Under the pieces are notes generated by a model that searched no databases, was not told the DNA's origin, and saw nothing but the letters and a program-made list of their open reading frames with translations. A stretch of 49,486 nt of DNA from an uncultured Slackia sp. (GTDB lineage: Bacteria; Actinomycetota; Coriobacteriia; Coriobacteriales; Eggerthellaceae), in NCBI RefSeq assembly GCF_959608125.1, contig NZ_CAUHPG010000016.1, positions 1-49,486 on the forward strand, written 5' to 3'. Positions 31,690 through 39,339 of the stretch are shown here, piece after piece. Every line of letters begins with the position of its first letter. Position 1 is the first letter of the stretch. The translations under genes and the position numbers were made by a program.

Positions 31690-32847
31690 CTACGCCTCGG
31701 GTTTCGCGTATTCCCGCAAAACCGCTTTCGCCACAAGGCTCTTTTGCACCTGGCTCGTGCCCTCGATGATGGTGAACGCGCGCGCGTCGCGGTAGTAGCG
31801 CTCGACCGGGTAGTCTTTGCACAAGCCGTAACCGCCGAATATCTGAACGGCGTCGCGCGCCGCGTCGACCGCATGCTCCGAACAGAACGCCTTCGCAGCC
31901 GAAGCGGTTTTCATCATGTCCGCCGAACGGTCCATATATGCGTCGGCCGCCTGATCGAGCAGAAGCCGCGACGCCTCGAGCGATATCTCCATGTCGGCGA
32001 GCATGAATTTAACCGCCTGGAAATCCGAGATGCTGCGATGGAACTGAACCCTTTCCTGCGCATATGTGGCGGCGGCCTCGACGCACGCCGCCGTCACACC
32101 CGTCGAAAGCGCCGCCACCGCGAGCCTTCCGCGGTTAAGGGTGTGGTGCGCGATATCGAACCCCTGCCCCACTTCGCCGACCAGCATATCGGGGGTCACG
32201 AACATGTCCTCGAAAAACAACTGCGAGGTCACAGAGCCGCGCAGGCCGATCTTGTGTTCTTTTCGGCCGATGACCAATCCGGAGGTATCGCGAGGGACGA
32301 CGAAGCATGTGGGCAGCATCTCGTCGTCCCGGGGCACTTTCGCGAATACCGTGAAATAGTCGCTCACCTCTCCGTTCGTGATGAAAATCTTCGCTCCGTC
32401 GATCTTCCAGCCTCCATCGACCGGCTTCGCCGTCGTCGAGATGGAAGATATATCGGAGCCCGCACGCGGTTCGGTCAACGCAAAACAGATCTTCGCCTCG
32501 CCTGAAGCGAGTCGCGGAAGAATCGTCGATTTCTGCTCTTCGCTTCCCGAAAACACAAGAGCGTCGGACCCGATGGCGGATATGAGGACCATCAGCGCCA
32601 CGGCGGGCGATTCCTTGGAAATGCGTTCGATCATGCGGACCCAGCAATGCATACCGACCTGGCATCCGCCGTATTCTTCGCCATACGCCAACGAGAACAG
32701 GCCTTGTTCGGCGAAAAGACGATAGATATCTTCAGGGAATTCATCCTGCTCGTCGATTTCGGCTGCGCGCTGCGAAACGACATTCGTGCAGATATCGTCG
32801 ACCATTTTCAGAATCATGGCCTCTTCTTCGTTGATTTCGTATCTCAT
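31690..32847 (-). CDS. Acyl-CoA dehydrogenase
   Basis: An FAD enzyme of 385 residues that oxidises an acyl-CoA to the 2-enoyl-CoA and reduces Etf. Domains follow the family order: helical N-terminal part, beta domain (ICFALTEPRAGSDISSISTT, KIFITNGEVSDYF), and helical C-terminal part (VQIFGGYGLCKDYPVERYYR). The catalytic base is predicted as Glu362 in IIEGTSQVQ, as in short-chain enzymes. Chain length or aromatic substrates cannot be told. The ATG at 32847 is preferred because GTGGG lies upstream; an ATG at 32859 falls inside the inverted repeat. First gene of the etfB-etfA-oxidoreductase operon. Confidence 0.95.
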   Translation of the reverse strand: MRYEINEEEAMILKMVDDICTNVVSQRAAEIDEQDEFPEDIYRLFAEQGLFSLAYGEEYGGCQVGMHCWVRMIERISKESPAVALMVLISAIGSDALVFSGSEEQKSTILPRLASGEAKICFALTEPRAGSDISSISTTAKPVDGGWKIDGAKIFITNGEVSDYFTVFAKVPRDDEMLPTCFVVPRDTSGLVIGRKEHKIGLRGSVTSQLFFEDMFVTPDMLVGEVGQGFDIAHHTLNRGRLAVAALSTGVTAACVEAAATYAQERVQFHRSISDFQAVKFMLADMEISLEASRLLLDQAADAYMDRSADMMKTASAAKAFCSEHAVDAARDAVQIFGGYGLCKDYPVERYYRDARAFTIIEGTSQVQKSLVAKAVLREYAKPEA

Positions 32848-32858
32848 TTTTACCCACA

Positions 32859-32885
32859 TTTCAAAGTTTGTTGATAACTTTGAAA
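32859..32885. promoter_or_regulatory. Perfect inverted repeat, candidate operator of the acyl-CoA dehydrogenase operon
   Basis: TTTCAAAGTT and AACTTTGAAA are exact 10-base arms with a 7-base spacer, placed between the TATAAT box (32888-32893) and the start codon at 32847. The position would let a repressor block transcription. The regulator is not in the window. Confidence 0.65.
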
Positions 32886-32887
32886 AT

Positions 32888-32893
32888 ATTATA
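32888..32893 (-). promoter_or_regulatory. -10 box (TATAAT) of the acyl-CoA dehydrogenase operon
   Basis: A perfect minus-strand TATAAT in a stretch (about 32850-32970) that is much more AT-rich than its surroundings. A good -35 at 16-18 bases is not obvious. The predicted start of transcription falls within the inverted repeat. Confidence 0.55.
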
Positions 32894-33070
32894 GGTACTA
32901 TTCATTTTTATATAGCTCTTAGTTCAATATTGATGGGATACTTCTTTAATATTGTATGGAAATATACGAAATAACTGAGCGATTCCGACCGAAATCGACG
33001 CCGTTTTTCACACACTCGCGCCACCTTGTCCGAAAAGAACATCGATGCGCTCCGGCGGTCATCGGCATCC

Positions 33071-33109
33071 AAAACAAAGGCCTCCTCGAAAAGGTTCCGA
33101 GGAGGCCTT
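33071..33109 (-). terminator. Intrinsic terminator after cdsA
   Basis: On the minus strand AAGGCCTCCTCG and CGAGGAGGCCTT form a perfect 12-bp stem with a nine-base loop, followed by TGTTTT, 50 bases past the cdsA stop. Confidence 0.88.
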
Positions 33110-33158
33110 GAAATAAAGGCGACATATGTCCGACCGCGCGCAATGCGGACGGCCTTCA

Positions 33159-34106
33159 TCACAGCACGTATGGAATGCAGTCTCCCGCCACCAGCAGCAC
33201 GGCCGCCACCACCGAAGCAAGGAACAACGAGTCGCACCGGTCGAGGATGCCGCCGTGACCGGGCATGATGGTTCCCGAATCCTTGACGCCCGAGTTGCGT
33301 TTGATGCGGCTTTCCGCCAAGTCGCCCAGCACGCCTGCAAGGCCGCACATCATGCCGAAAGCAACGGCCTGGGCTATGCTCATTTCGACGCCGGGAATGA
33401 ACGAGAGGGCATACCAGATGGCGACCGACCCAAGAAGGCCGCCGACAAAGCCCTCCCAGCTTTTCTTCGGCGAAATGCGGGGAGCAAGCTTATGCTTGCC
33501 GAGCTTGCTTCCCACCAGGTAGGCGAATGAATCGTTCGCCCATACGCTGCAGAAAATGCCGACCACCAGCACGCCGCCCCAAAATCCAGGGACGGCCTGA
33601 CGCACTACGATCAGGCTCGACAACAGCAGGCCGGTGTAGGCCGCGCCGAAAAACGACACGCCCACATCGCCGATACGCGCCCGCATCCAGAATACGTACC
33701 ATACCAGCAATGCGACAAGAAGCGCGCCCGTCACGACGAGGGCGCCGGGCATGCCGAACTGCCATACGCTGATCGGATACGCGACCGCAGCCATCGTGCC
33801 CAGAAGCTCGTTGGGAAGCTTCGCATCGCTGCGCAGCATGTAGAAGAATTCGCCTGCCGCGATGCCCGATAGCACGCAGAGCAGAAGCACGGTGCTCAAT
33901 TCGCCGCCCATGATGCACAGTATGGAAACCGTGACGTAGACGAATCCCGTGCGGAAACGAACCTGCAGGTCGCTTGCGTTCTTGAATTTCGCAGGCGTCT
34001 TATCGTAAACGAATTTCTTCGCGGCGTTCTTCTTGCCCGTCGCCGTCGATTTCGCCGATTCATACGCCTGATGGGCGTGTTCCCTCATTTCGTGCGTATT
34101 GCTCAC
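33159..34106 (-). CDS. cdsA: Phosphatidate cytidylyltransferase (CDP-diglyceride synthase)
   Basis: CdsA makes CDP-diacylglycerol, the branch-point precursor of phospholipids, in the cytoplasmic membrane. The 315-residue protein has about eight hydrophobic helices and the C-terminal family signature SRIKRNSGVKDSGTIMPGHG followed by GILDRCDSL with the catalytic aspartates; KLGKHKLAPRISPKKSWEGF is the other conserved block. A Lys/Ala-rich soluble N-terminal extension of about 45 residues precedes the first helix. The GTG at 34106 overlaps the uppS stop (GTGA), so the genes are translationally coupled; an ATG at 34088 is a less likely start. Confidence 0.95.
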   Translation of the reverse strand: MSNTHEMREHAHQAYESAKSTATGKKNAAKKFVYDKTPAKFKNASDLQVRFRTGFVYVTVSILCIMGGELSTVLLLCVLSGIAAGEFFYMLRSDAKLPNELLGTMAAVAYPISVWQFGMPGALVVTGALLVALLVWYVFWMRARIGDVGVSFFGAAYTGLLLSSLIVVRQAVPGFWGGVLVVGIFCSVWANDSFAYLVGSKLGKHKLAPRISPKKSWEGFVGGLLGSVAIWYALSFIPGVEMSIAQAVAFGMMCGLAGVLGDLAESRIKRNSGVKDSGTIMPGHGGILDRCDSLFLASVVAAVLLVAGDCIPYVL

Positions 34107-34888
34107 GACCGCACCGCCCCGAAACGCCTGTCGCGGCCCTGATAGTCCAGCAAAGCGCGCAAGAAGTCGTACCTATCGAAATCGGGCCAGAGCACATCGG
34201 TGCAATAAAACTCGGAATACGCCATCTGCCACAGAAGGAAATTGGACACGCGCATTTCCCCCGACGTGCGGATCACCAAATCGGGATCGGGAATGTCGGC
34301 GGTATAAAGGCCGCGTTCGAACATGCGCTCGTCGACCTGCGGGACCGACCCCGTCTCTTCCGCCGCGATGACGGCTTCGCGCATACACGCCTGCACGGCG
34401 CGCAGCATCTCTTGGCGCGAGCCGTAATTCACCGCGACAAGCAGCGTCATGCCGTCGTTATCCATGGTCTTTTTCCAGGCCTCGTCGAATGCCGCGCGCG
34501 TATCCTCGGGCAACGCGGAAAGATCGCCGATCGTGCGCACGCGCACACGCTCTTCATGCAATCCGTCCACTTCGGCAAGCATGGTTTTGGCGAAAAGGTC
34601 CATCAGCCCGACGACCTCTTCTTCGGGTCGCTTCCAGTTTTCGGTTGAAAACGAGTAAATGGTCAGATAGCGCACGCCGGCATCGCTCGCGCATCGAATG
34701 GTCTCGCGTACGGCCTCGATACCCGCCTTGTGCCCTTTCAGGCGATTCAAGGCGCGCTTCTTCGCCCAGCGGCCGTTGCCGTCCATGATGACGGCGACAT
34801 GTTCGGGGACGCGCTCGGGATCGAGCGCGAAAGGATCGAGCCCGTCGGGCGGGCTCGGAAATATAGCGTCGAGAGGCTTGTGAAGCAT
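34103..34888 (-). CDS. uppS: Isoprenyl (undecaprenyl) diphosphate synthase, cis type
   Basis: UppS extends farnesyl diphosphate with isopentenyl units to make the C55 lipid carrier for cell-wall synthesis. The 261-residue protein has the five cis-prenyltransferase regions, including AVIMDGNGRWAKKR with the catalytic Asp, YLTIYSFSTENWKRP, and DLVIRTSGEMRVSNFLLWQM followed by AYSEFY. The ATG at 34888 follows AAAGGGG. The gene lies downstream of pyrH and frr but a strong terminator sits about 58 bases before the start, so its expression may depend on read-through or on its own weak promoter. cdsA overlaps its stop. Confidence 0.96.
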   Translation of the reverse strand: MLHKPLDAIFPSPPDGLDPFALDPERVPEHVAVIMDGNGRWAKKRALNRLKGHKAGIEAVRETIRCASDAGVRYLTIYSFSTENWKRPEEEVVGLMDLFAKTMLAEVDGLHEERVRVRTIGDLSALPEDTRAAFDEAWKKTMDNDGMTLLVAVNYGSRQEMLRAVQACMREAVIAAEETGSVPQVDERMFERGLYTADIPDPDLVIRTSGEMRVSNFLLWQMAYSEFYCTDVLWPDFDRYDFLRALLDYQGRDRRFGAVRS

Positions 34889-35284
34889 AAGCACCCCTTT
34901 CCATCGAATCGGGGCCGCGTGAAAACACGGGCTGGAAATAGACCGAAAAAAACAGCTGCCGCCCGCGTCATGCGGACGGCTTCTTCGGTGCATTTCCAGC
35001 CCGGCCGCCCCGAAGGGCGGCTCAGGCAAAAAGCGCGAAACAATGAAGAGAACACCAGGTCGCCCAGCGCAGCGAAAGGCTCCGGCCTGCCGAAGCGCAG
35101 GCGAGGCGAACAAGGAATTCCAGGTCGCCGAAACGCAGGCGAGGATGAGCGCGGCAGATGCAGTCGGCGTGAAAGCGGGGCGAAGCGTACTTCGGTACGC
35201 GAGTCCCGCTTGGAGCGCCGCATGCGCCGTCCCGCTCGTGCGCAGCCGGACGACCCGTTCCGTCGGCCGAAAGGCCGACGGAAC
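34889..35284 (-). other. Structured 396-base spacer between frr and uppS
   Basis: No convincing gene lies here on either strand. On the minus strand, which is the direction of transcription, it folds into several hairpins: GTTCCGTCGGCC/GGCCGACGGAAC right after the frr stop (35256-35283), then two imperfect direct repeats built around GGCGACCTGG (near 35060 and 35125), a 12-base arm pair CGGGCTGGAAAT/ATTTCCAGCCCG (34928-34939 with 34992-35003) and, nested within that pair, an intrinsic terminator. The nested layout recalls an attenuator, in which the outer pairing and the terminator would compete or stack. Confidence 0.55.
34946..34980 (-). terminator. Terminator (possible attenuator) upstream of uppS
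   Basis: On the minus strand GCCGTCCGC and GCGGGCGGC pair (one G-U) around ATGAC; AGCTG and seven T follow. It lies 58 bases before the uppS start, inside a 12-bp outer inverted repeat. Confidence 0.75.
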
Positions 35285-35842
35285 CTAAATCTCCATAACC
35301 TCGGCTTCCTTCTTCTTCAGCATCTCATCGACGGAAGCGACGAACTTGTCGGTGAGCTTCTGAACCTGCTCCTCGGCGCGACGGGCGTCGTCCTCGGAAA
35401 TCTCGGAGTCCTTCTTCAGGCGATCGATCTTGGCGTTGGCGTCGCGGCGCGCGTTGCGCACGGCCACGCGTGCTTCCTCGGCGTAGGTCTTGCAGTCCTT
35501 GACCATTTCCTTGCGGCGCTCCTCGGTGAGGGCGGGAATCGGAAGGCGGATAACCGCGCCGTCGTTGGACGGGGTGATGCCGAGGTCGCTCGCCAGGATG
35601 GCGGCCTCGATGCCGCGCAGGATTGACTTGTCCCACGGCTCGATGACCAGCATATGGGCATCGGGGGTCTTCACGGCGGCCATCTGATTGATGGGCGTGG
35701 GAACGCCGTAGTAGTCGACCTTGATCTTGTCGAGCATCATCGGGTTGGCGCGACCGGTGCGAACGCCGGCGAACGCCTCCTTCAGGTTGTCGAGGCCTTT
35801 GTTCATGTTGGCCTCGGCGGCACTCATGATTTCAGCAGTCAT
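35285..35842 (-). CDS. frr: Ribosome recycling factor
   Basis: RRF splits the post-termination ribosome together with EF-G. The 185-residue length is exactly usual. The two-domain pattern is seen in the coiled-coil start (AEANMNKGLDNLKEAFAGVR), TGRANPMMLDKIKVDYYG, IEPWDKSILRGIEAAI, LPIPALTEERRKEMVK and a long charged C-terminal helix ending in KKKEAEVMEI. The ATG at 35842 follows AAAGGGGAAA. It begins 19 bases after pyrH ends, the normal pyrH-frr arrangement, so both share a transcript. Confidence 0.98.
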   Translation of the reverse strand: MTAEIMSAAEANMNKGLDNLKEAFAGVRTGRANPMMLDKIKVDYYGVPTPINQMAAVKTPDAHMLVIEPWDKSILRGIEAAILASDLGITPSNDGAVIRLPIPALTEERRKEMVKDCKTYAEEARVAVRNARRDANAKIDRLKKDSEISEDDARRAEEQVQKLTDKFVASVDEMLKKKEAEVMEI

Positions 35843-35861
35843 GTCCGGTTTCCCCTTTTCT

Positions 35862-36581
35862 CTAGTACACGAGCGTTCCGACGTCTTCGCCCTTAAGAAT
35901 GCGTCCGATATTGCCGGGCGTGGTCATATCGAACACGAGCAGCGGCATCTCGTTGTCCTTGCACAGCGAGATAGCAGCCGCATCCATGACGTTGAGCTCC
36001 TTGGTAAGCACGTCGAGGTAGCTGATCTTGTCGAACTTCTTGGCATCGGGATTGGTCTTGGGGTCGCTATCGTAGATACCGTCGACCTTGGTGGCCTTCA
36101 TCATGCAGTCGGCGTCGATTTCGCACGCGCGCAGAGCGGCCGTGGTGTCGGTGGTGAAATACGGATTGCCCGTACCTGCGGCGAAAATGACGACGCGGCC
36201 CTTTTCCATGTGGCGGATGGCGCGCAAGCGGATGTAGGTCTCGGCGACCTGATGCATCTCGATTGCGGACTGGACGCGCGAAGAAACGCCGTGACGCTCG
36301 AGGCCGTCCTGCAGCGCCAGCGCGTTCATCACGGTGGCGAGCATGCCGATGTAATCCGCCTGAGCGCGATCCATGCCATCGGCGCTGCCGGCAACGCCGC
36401 GGAAGATGTTGCCGCCGCCGACCGTGATGGCCACCTGGACGCCGTCGTCGACGATTTCCTTGATCTGCTCGGCCAGGTCGTCGATAACCTTCGGGTCGAT
36501 GCCGTAGCCGGCGTCGCCCATCAGGGCCTCGCCGGAAAGCTTCAGCAGCACGCGGTTGTATTTGTAACCTTCTGCAGGCAT
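35862..36581 (-). CDS. pyrH: UMP kinase
   Basis: PyrH phosphorylates UMP to UDP and is the bacterial amino-acid-kinase-fold enzyme. The 239-residue protein shows RVLLKLSGEALMGDAGYGID at the start, ITVGGGNIFRGVAGSADGMD with the glycine-rich loop, VVIFAAGTGNPYFTTDTTAA and MMKATKVDGIYDSDPKTNPD. The ATG at 36581 follows AAAGGGG; a longer open frame upstream overlaps the promoter. tsf and rpsB, which often precede pyrH, are absent here and the gene has its own promoter behind the htrA-like gene's terminator. Confidence 0.97.
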   Translation of the reverse strand: MPAEGYKYNRVLLKLSGEALMGDAGYGIDPKVIDDLAEQIKEIVDDGVQVAITVGGGNIFRGVAGSADGMDRAQADYIGMLATVMNALALQDGLERHGVSSRVQSAIEMHQVAETYIRLRAIRHMEKGRVVIFAAGTGNPYFTTDTTAALRACEIDADCMMKATKVDGIYDSDPKTNPDAKKFDKISYLDVLTKELNVMDAAAISLCKDNEMPLLVFDMTTPGNIGRILKGEDVGTLVY

Positions 36582-36617
36582 GAAATCCCCTTTCGAAAGA
36601 ATCATGGTATCCGCGCT

Positions 36618-36623
36618 ATTGTA
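36618..36623 (-). promoter_or_regulatory. -10 box (TACAAT) for pyrH-frr
   Basis: TACAAT on the minus strand lies 36 bases before the pyrH start and just downstream of a terminator that ends the preceding transcript. The -35 is not evident. Confidence 0.5.
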
Positions 36624-36630
36624 CGCTAAC

Positions 36631-36667
36631 AAAAAGGGCCGCACCCACCAAAGGCGCGACCCTTTTT
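36631..36667 (-). terminator. Intrinsic terminator after the HtrA-like gene
   Basis: On the minus strand AAAAAGGGTCGC and GCGGCCCTTTTT pair (one G-U) around a 13-base loop, with the T-run as the 3' arm, 57 bases past the stop at 36724. Confidence 0.85.
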
Positions 36668-36723
36668 CCCATGTTCATCGAAATTGCCGAGCAATGCACG
36701 GCCGTATGCGACGAACGTGCCGC

Positions 36724-38205
36724 CTAGTAGCCGAAACCGTACATGCCGTAGCCGTTGCCGTAGCCGTTGCCATAGCCGTTGCCGTTACCGCTGCCATAAC
36801 CGTACTGGTCGCTTTGCGACGAGGCCGCCAATGCGTTCTCGTCGGATCCCAGCGTCACCGAAAGCGTCTGCTCCTGGCCGTCGCGATTCACCGTGACGTC
36901 GACGGTGTCGCCCGGGTTCTTCTGGCGCACCATCAGCTGCAAATCGGAAGGCGACGTGACGCTCTGGCCGTCGAAGCCGGTGATGATGTCGCCGCGCTGC
37001 AGCCCGGCATCGGCCGCTCCCGTGCCGTCATACACATTGGCCACGTATACGCCGGTGTCCGTCGGAAGGCCGTAATAGCGAGCCATCTGGGCATCGATCT
37101 GAGCCATCGACACGCCAAGCTGGGCATGCGTGGGGGCTTTGCCCTCGATGATCTGCTGCGCCAGGTTCATGGCGTAATCCACGGGAATCGCGAAGCCCAC
37201 GCCCGAGCTGGAGCCGGAGGCCGACTGGATCATGGAGTTGATGCCGATCAGCTTGCCGTTGGCATCGACCAGCGCGCCGCCCGAGTTGCCGGGATTGATC
37301 GTGGCATCGGTCTGGATCATGTTGGGATAGATGACCGTTTCGCCGGTGGTCTCGTCCTGCATGGTGGTGGAACGCTGCAGGGCGCTCACGATGCCTTCGG
37401 ACACGGAGTTTTCAAGACCGAACGGGCTGCCCAAGCTCATGACCCACTCGCCGACCTGCAGGTCGGACGAGGAGCCGATTTCGATCGGAGTCAAATCGGG
37501 CGCGTCCACCTTGATCACCGCGATATCGCTCGAGGCGTCGCTGCCGACGAACTGGGCGTCGTATTCCTGGCCGTTGATCGTGGCCTTGATGGCGTCGGCG
37601 CCTTCGACCACGTGGTTGTTCGTGATGATGTAGCCGTCCTTGGAAATGACTACGCCGGAACCGAGGGAGGCCTGCGTGAGCGTGTCGTCGCTGCCCGCGC
37701 CCGGCACCTCGAAACCGAAGGCCGACTGCGACGAAGACGAGGCCTTCTGGTAGATGTCGATGCTCACCACGGAAGGCAACGCCTTAGCGGCCACCGCTTC
37801 GGCGAGCGTCGCCTCGGTGTCCGAGGCGGTCACATTGGTGGTGGTGGACGCGCCGAGCGAGGTGGACGAACCCTGACCGCTCAAGGCGTTGAAGCCCGCA
37901 AAGCCCCCCAAGCCGAGGACGACGGCCAAGGCCGCGCCCGCAAAGCTCACGCCGAAGGTCTTCATGAGGCTTTTCTTGGCGGGATCCTTCTCGGTCTTGA
38001 CGTGCTGCGCGCCGTTATGGGCGGCGTATGCCTGGTAGACCTGCTGCTGATAAGCGGCCTGCTGCTGGGTATAGCCCTGCGCCGAAGCGCCCATCTGGGG
38101 CTGTGCGGCGTGGAGCGGATGCGGCTGGGTCTGGAAGGCCGCATCGGCATTCGCCTGCGGCTGCTCGGGGCCGGACTCGAACGTGTTCTTGTTCTCTTCG
38201 CTCAT
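36724..38205 (-). CDS. HtrA/DegP-type membrane-anchored serine protease with Gly/Tyr/Asn-rich tail
   Basis: A 493-residue quality-control protease. It has a long Gln/Ala-rich cytoplasmic N-terminus (1-78), one membrane helix (about 84-105), a trypsin-like domain with His198 in NNHVV, Asp227 in SSDIAV and Ser308 in GNSGGAL, and a PDZ domain (about 360-455; GVYVANVYDGTGAADAGLQR). The tail (about 468-493) is made of Gly-Asn-Gly-Tyr units encoded by 12-base repeats and is not usual for the family. The ATG at 38205 has AAGGAAAG about 14 bases upstream. The tail would lie outside the membrane; its use is unknown. Confidence 0.95.
   Translation of the reverse strand: MSEENKNTFESGPEQPQANADAAFQTQPHPLHAAQPQMGASAQGYTQQQAAYQQQVYQAYAAHNGAQHVKTEKDPAKKSLMKTFGVSFAGAALAVVLGLGGFAGFNALSGQGSSTSLGASTTTNVTASDTEATLAEAVAAKALPSVVSIDIYQKASSSSQSAFGFEVPGAGSDDTLTQASLGSGVVISKDGYIITNNHVVEGADAIKATINGQEYDAQFVGSDASSDIAVIKVDAPDLTPIEIGSSSDLQVGEWVMSLGSPFGLENSVSEGIVSALQRSTTMQDETTGETVIYPNMIQTDATINPGNSGGALVDANGKLIGINSMIQSASGSSSGVGFAIPVDYAMNLAQQIIEGKAPTHAQLGVSMAQIDAQMARYYGLPTDTGVYVANVYDGTGAADAGLQRGDIITGFDGQSVTSPSDLQLMVRQKNPGDTVDVTVNRDGQEQTLSVTLGSDENALAASSQSDQYGYGSGNGNGYGNGYGNGYGMYGFGY
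36748..36783. repeat. Three 12-base tandem units in the 3' end of the HtrA-like gene
   Basis: GTAGCCGTTGCC twice, then ATAGCCGTTGCC, read on the minus strand as Gly-Asn-Gly-Tyr codons. Degenerate units continue on both sides. Such repeats can change copy number without breaking the frame. Confidence 0.8.
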
Positions 38206-38532
38206 ATCAATATCTCGCTTTCCTTGTGTGGGGGCATGTGCTCTTTTCGCTGAGAACTCTAAACGCCGCACGCCTTCTTGAAAAGAGGGGCGGCCCGCAT
38301 CGTCATCGCCGCGTTGCCCTTTATACGCTCGTGAACGTAGCCGCGACACATTGCGTACACATTCGGCTCGTCGAAGCTGAAAAAACAGTGCTGGAGACGA
38401 CGCGCGAGAAGCCGCACGGGCAGCGTTTGACAACCTGGGAACGCCTAGGCCGCCAAGGCGCGGCAAGCTCGGCCGGATGCTAGCATCTATATAGAGGACA
38501 TAAGCGCAACGAACATGAGAGGAATGGTAGCA
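38206..38532. other. Divergent spacer between the HtrA-like and GNAT-like genes
   Basis: No gene is supported. Upstream of the plus-strand gene TCTATATAGAGG (38486-38497) contains a -10-like TATATA within a small palindrome. On the minus side a TAGAGT-like element precedes the protease gene, but no promoter is convincing. Confidence 0.4.
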
Positions 38533-39210
38533 ATGAACCTCGCAGGACTGACCACCGTGAAACCGGAAGACCGCGAGCTCGCGCATCGCGCCGCGATTCT
38601 GCTCGGCGACAGCTTCATGGAAGAGATGTGGTTCGTCACCTGGCTCGAAGCGCTCGACGAAATCGGCACCGACGACGCGCGCAAACGAGAGCTTCTGCAT
38701 GCGGTATTCGCCGACGACATCGAGGCCTTCGCGCCTTACGGCGCCATCTTCATGCTCGACGACATGACGGCGGCCGTGGGCGGCTATCTGTATAGCGAGC
38801 TGGGCGGCGAGACCATCACCTCGGTAGAAGGCGCACAGGCGGGCAAACGCTTCCTCGAAACGGCAACCCCGCAGGAAGTCGAACTGCTCGAGCGCAGGGA
38901 GCAGGAGATGGTCGCCATCTCCTCGTTCGACTGGGCGCGCAAACATGCAGGCGGCGAAGACCACATCAACTTCTTCGCCTGGGCCGTCGACCCCGCAGCG
39001 CGCGGCAAGGGGTCGCTGCGCAGGATGCTTGCGCCGTTTTTCGCATTCGCCGACGAACACGGCCTGAAATGTTACCTTGAGTGCTACTCCGACAGGCTGC
39101 AGAGCATGTACGAGCATCTGGGATTCGAAATGGTTGACGAGCTGCACTCCCCCGATTTCGACGTGTATGAACGCCGCATGGTACGCTACCCCAAGCCGCT
39201 GGCGGCATAG
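38533..39210 (+). CDS. GNAT-fold acetyltransferase-like protein
   Basis: A 225-residue protein whose C-terminal half has the GNAT pattern: NFFAWAVDPAARGKGSLRRM with RGKGS as the CoA pyrophosphate loop, then GLKCYLECYSDRLQSMYEHL and GFEMVDELHSPDFDVYERRM. The first half (LAHRAAILLGDSFMEEMWF-like helices) is of the kind seen in acyltransferases of unknown substrate. Three in-frame ATGs lie close together; 38533 is chosen since AGAGGA is nine bases upstream, placing the other two on or before the ribosome-binding site. It is divergent from the HtrA-like gene and has no operon partner. Confidence 0.85.
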   Translation: MNLAGLTTVKPEDRELAHRAAILLGDSFMEEMWFVTWLEALDEIGTDDARKRELLHAVFADDIEAFAPYGAIFMLDDMTAAVGGYLYSELGGETITSVEGAQAGKRFLETATPQEVELLERREQEMVAISSFDWARKHAGGEDHINFFAWAVDPAARGKGSLRRMLAPFFAFADEHGLKCYLECYSDRLQSMYEHLGFEMVDELHSPDFDVYERRMVRYPKPLAA

Positions 39211-39257
39211 TCGCGCCGCACCCGCGTCACGCGCCTCGGACGCGACGCCCTTATAGA

Positions 39258-39310
39258 TGAAAATCGCCCCCGTTTTCCTCCCTCGAGCATCGAAGGCGGA
39301 AACGGGGGCG
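39258..39310. terminator. Terminator between the GNAT-like gene and dxr (convergent)
   Basis: ATCGCCCCCGTTTTC and GGAAACGGGGGCGAT pair over about 14 bases. The minus-strand copy ends in TTTT and is 30 bases past the dxr stop; the plus-strand side has no T-run but may still help. Confidence 0.75.
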
Positions 39311-39339
39311 ATATCGTTCAGGCTCCAATGCGGCGCGTG

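Noticed and set aside
27773..32900. Recently acquired island
   Set aside because: The operon has an AT-rich promoter and interrupts housekeeping genes, but there is no integrase, repeat pair, tRNA or clear shift in coding composition to show transfer.
34747..35223. Open frames on both strands in the frr-uppS spacer
   Set aside because: Arg/Ser-rich translations without start signals; the DNA is better explained as hairpins and repeats.
36739..36800. CRISPR or other interspersed repeat array
   Set aside because: The repeats are contiguous 12-base units in frame within the protease gene and have no spacers.
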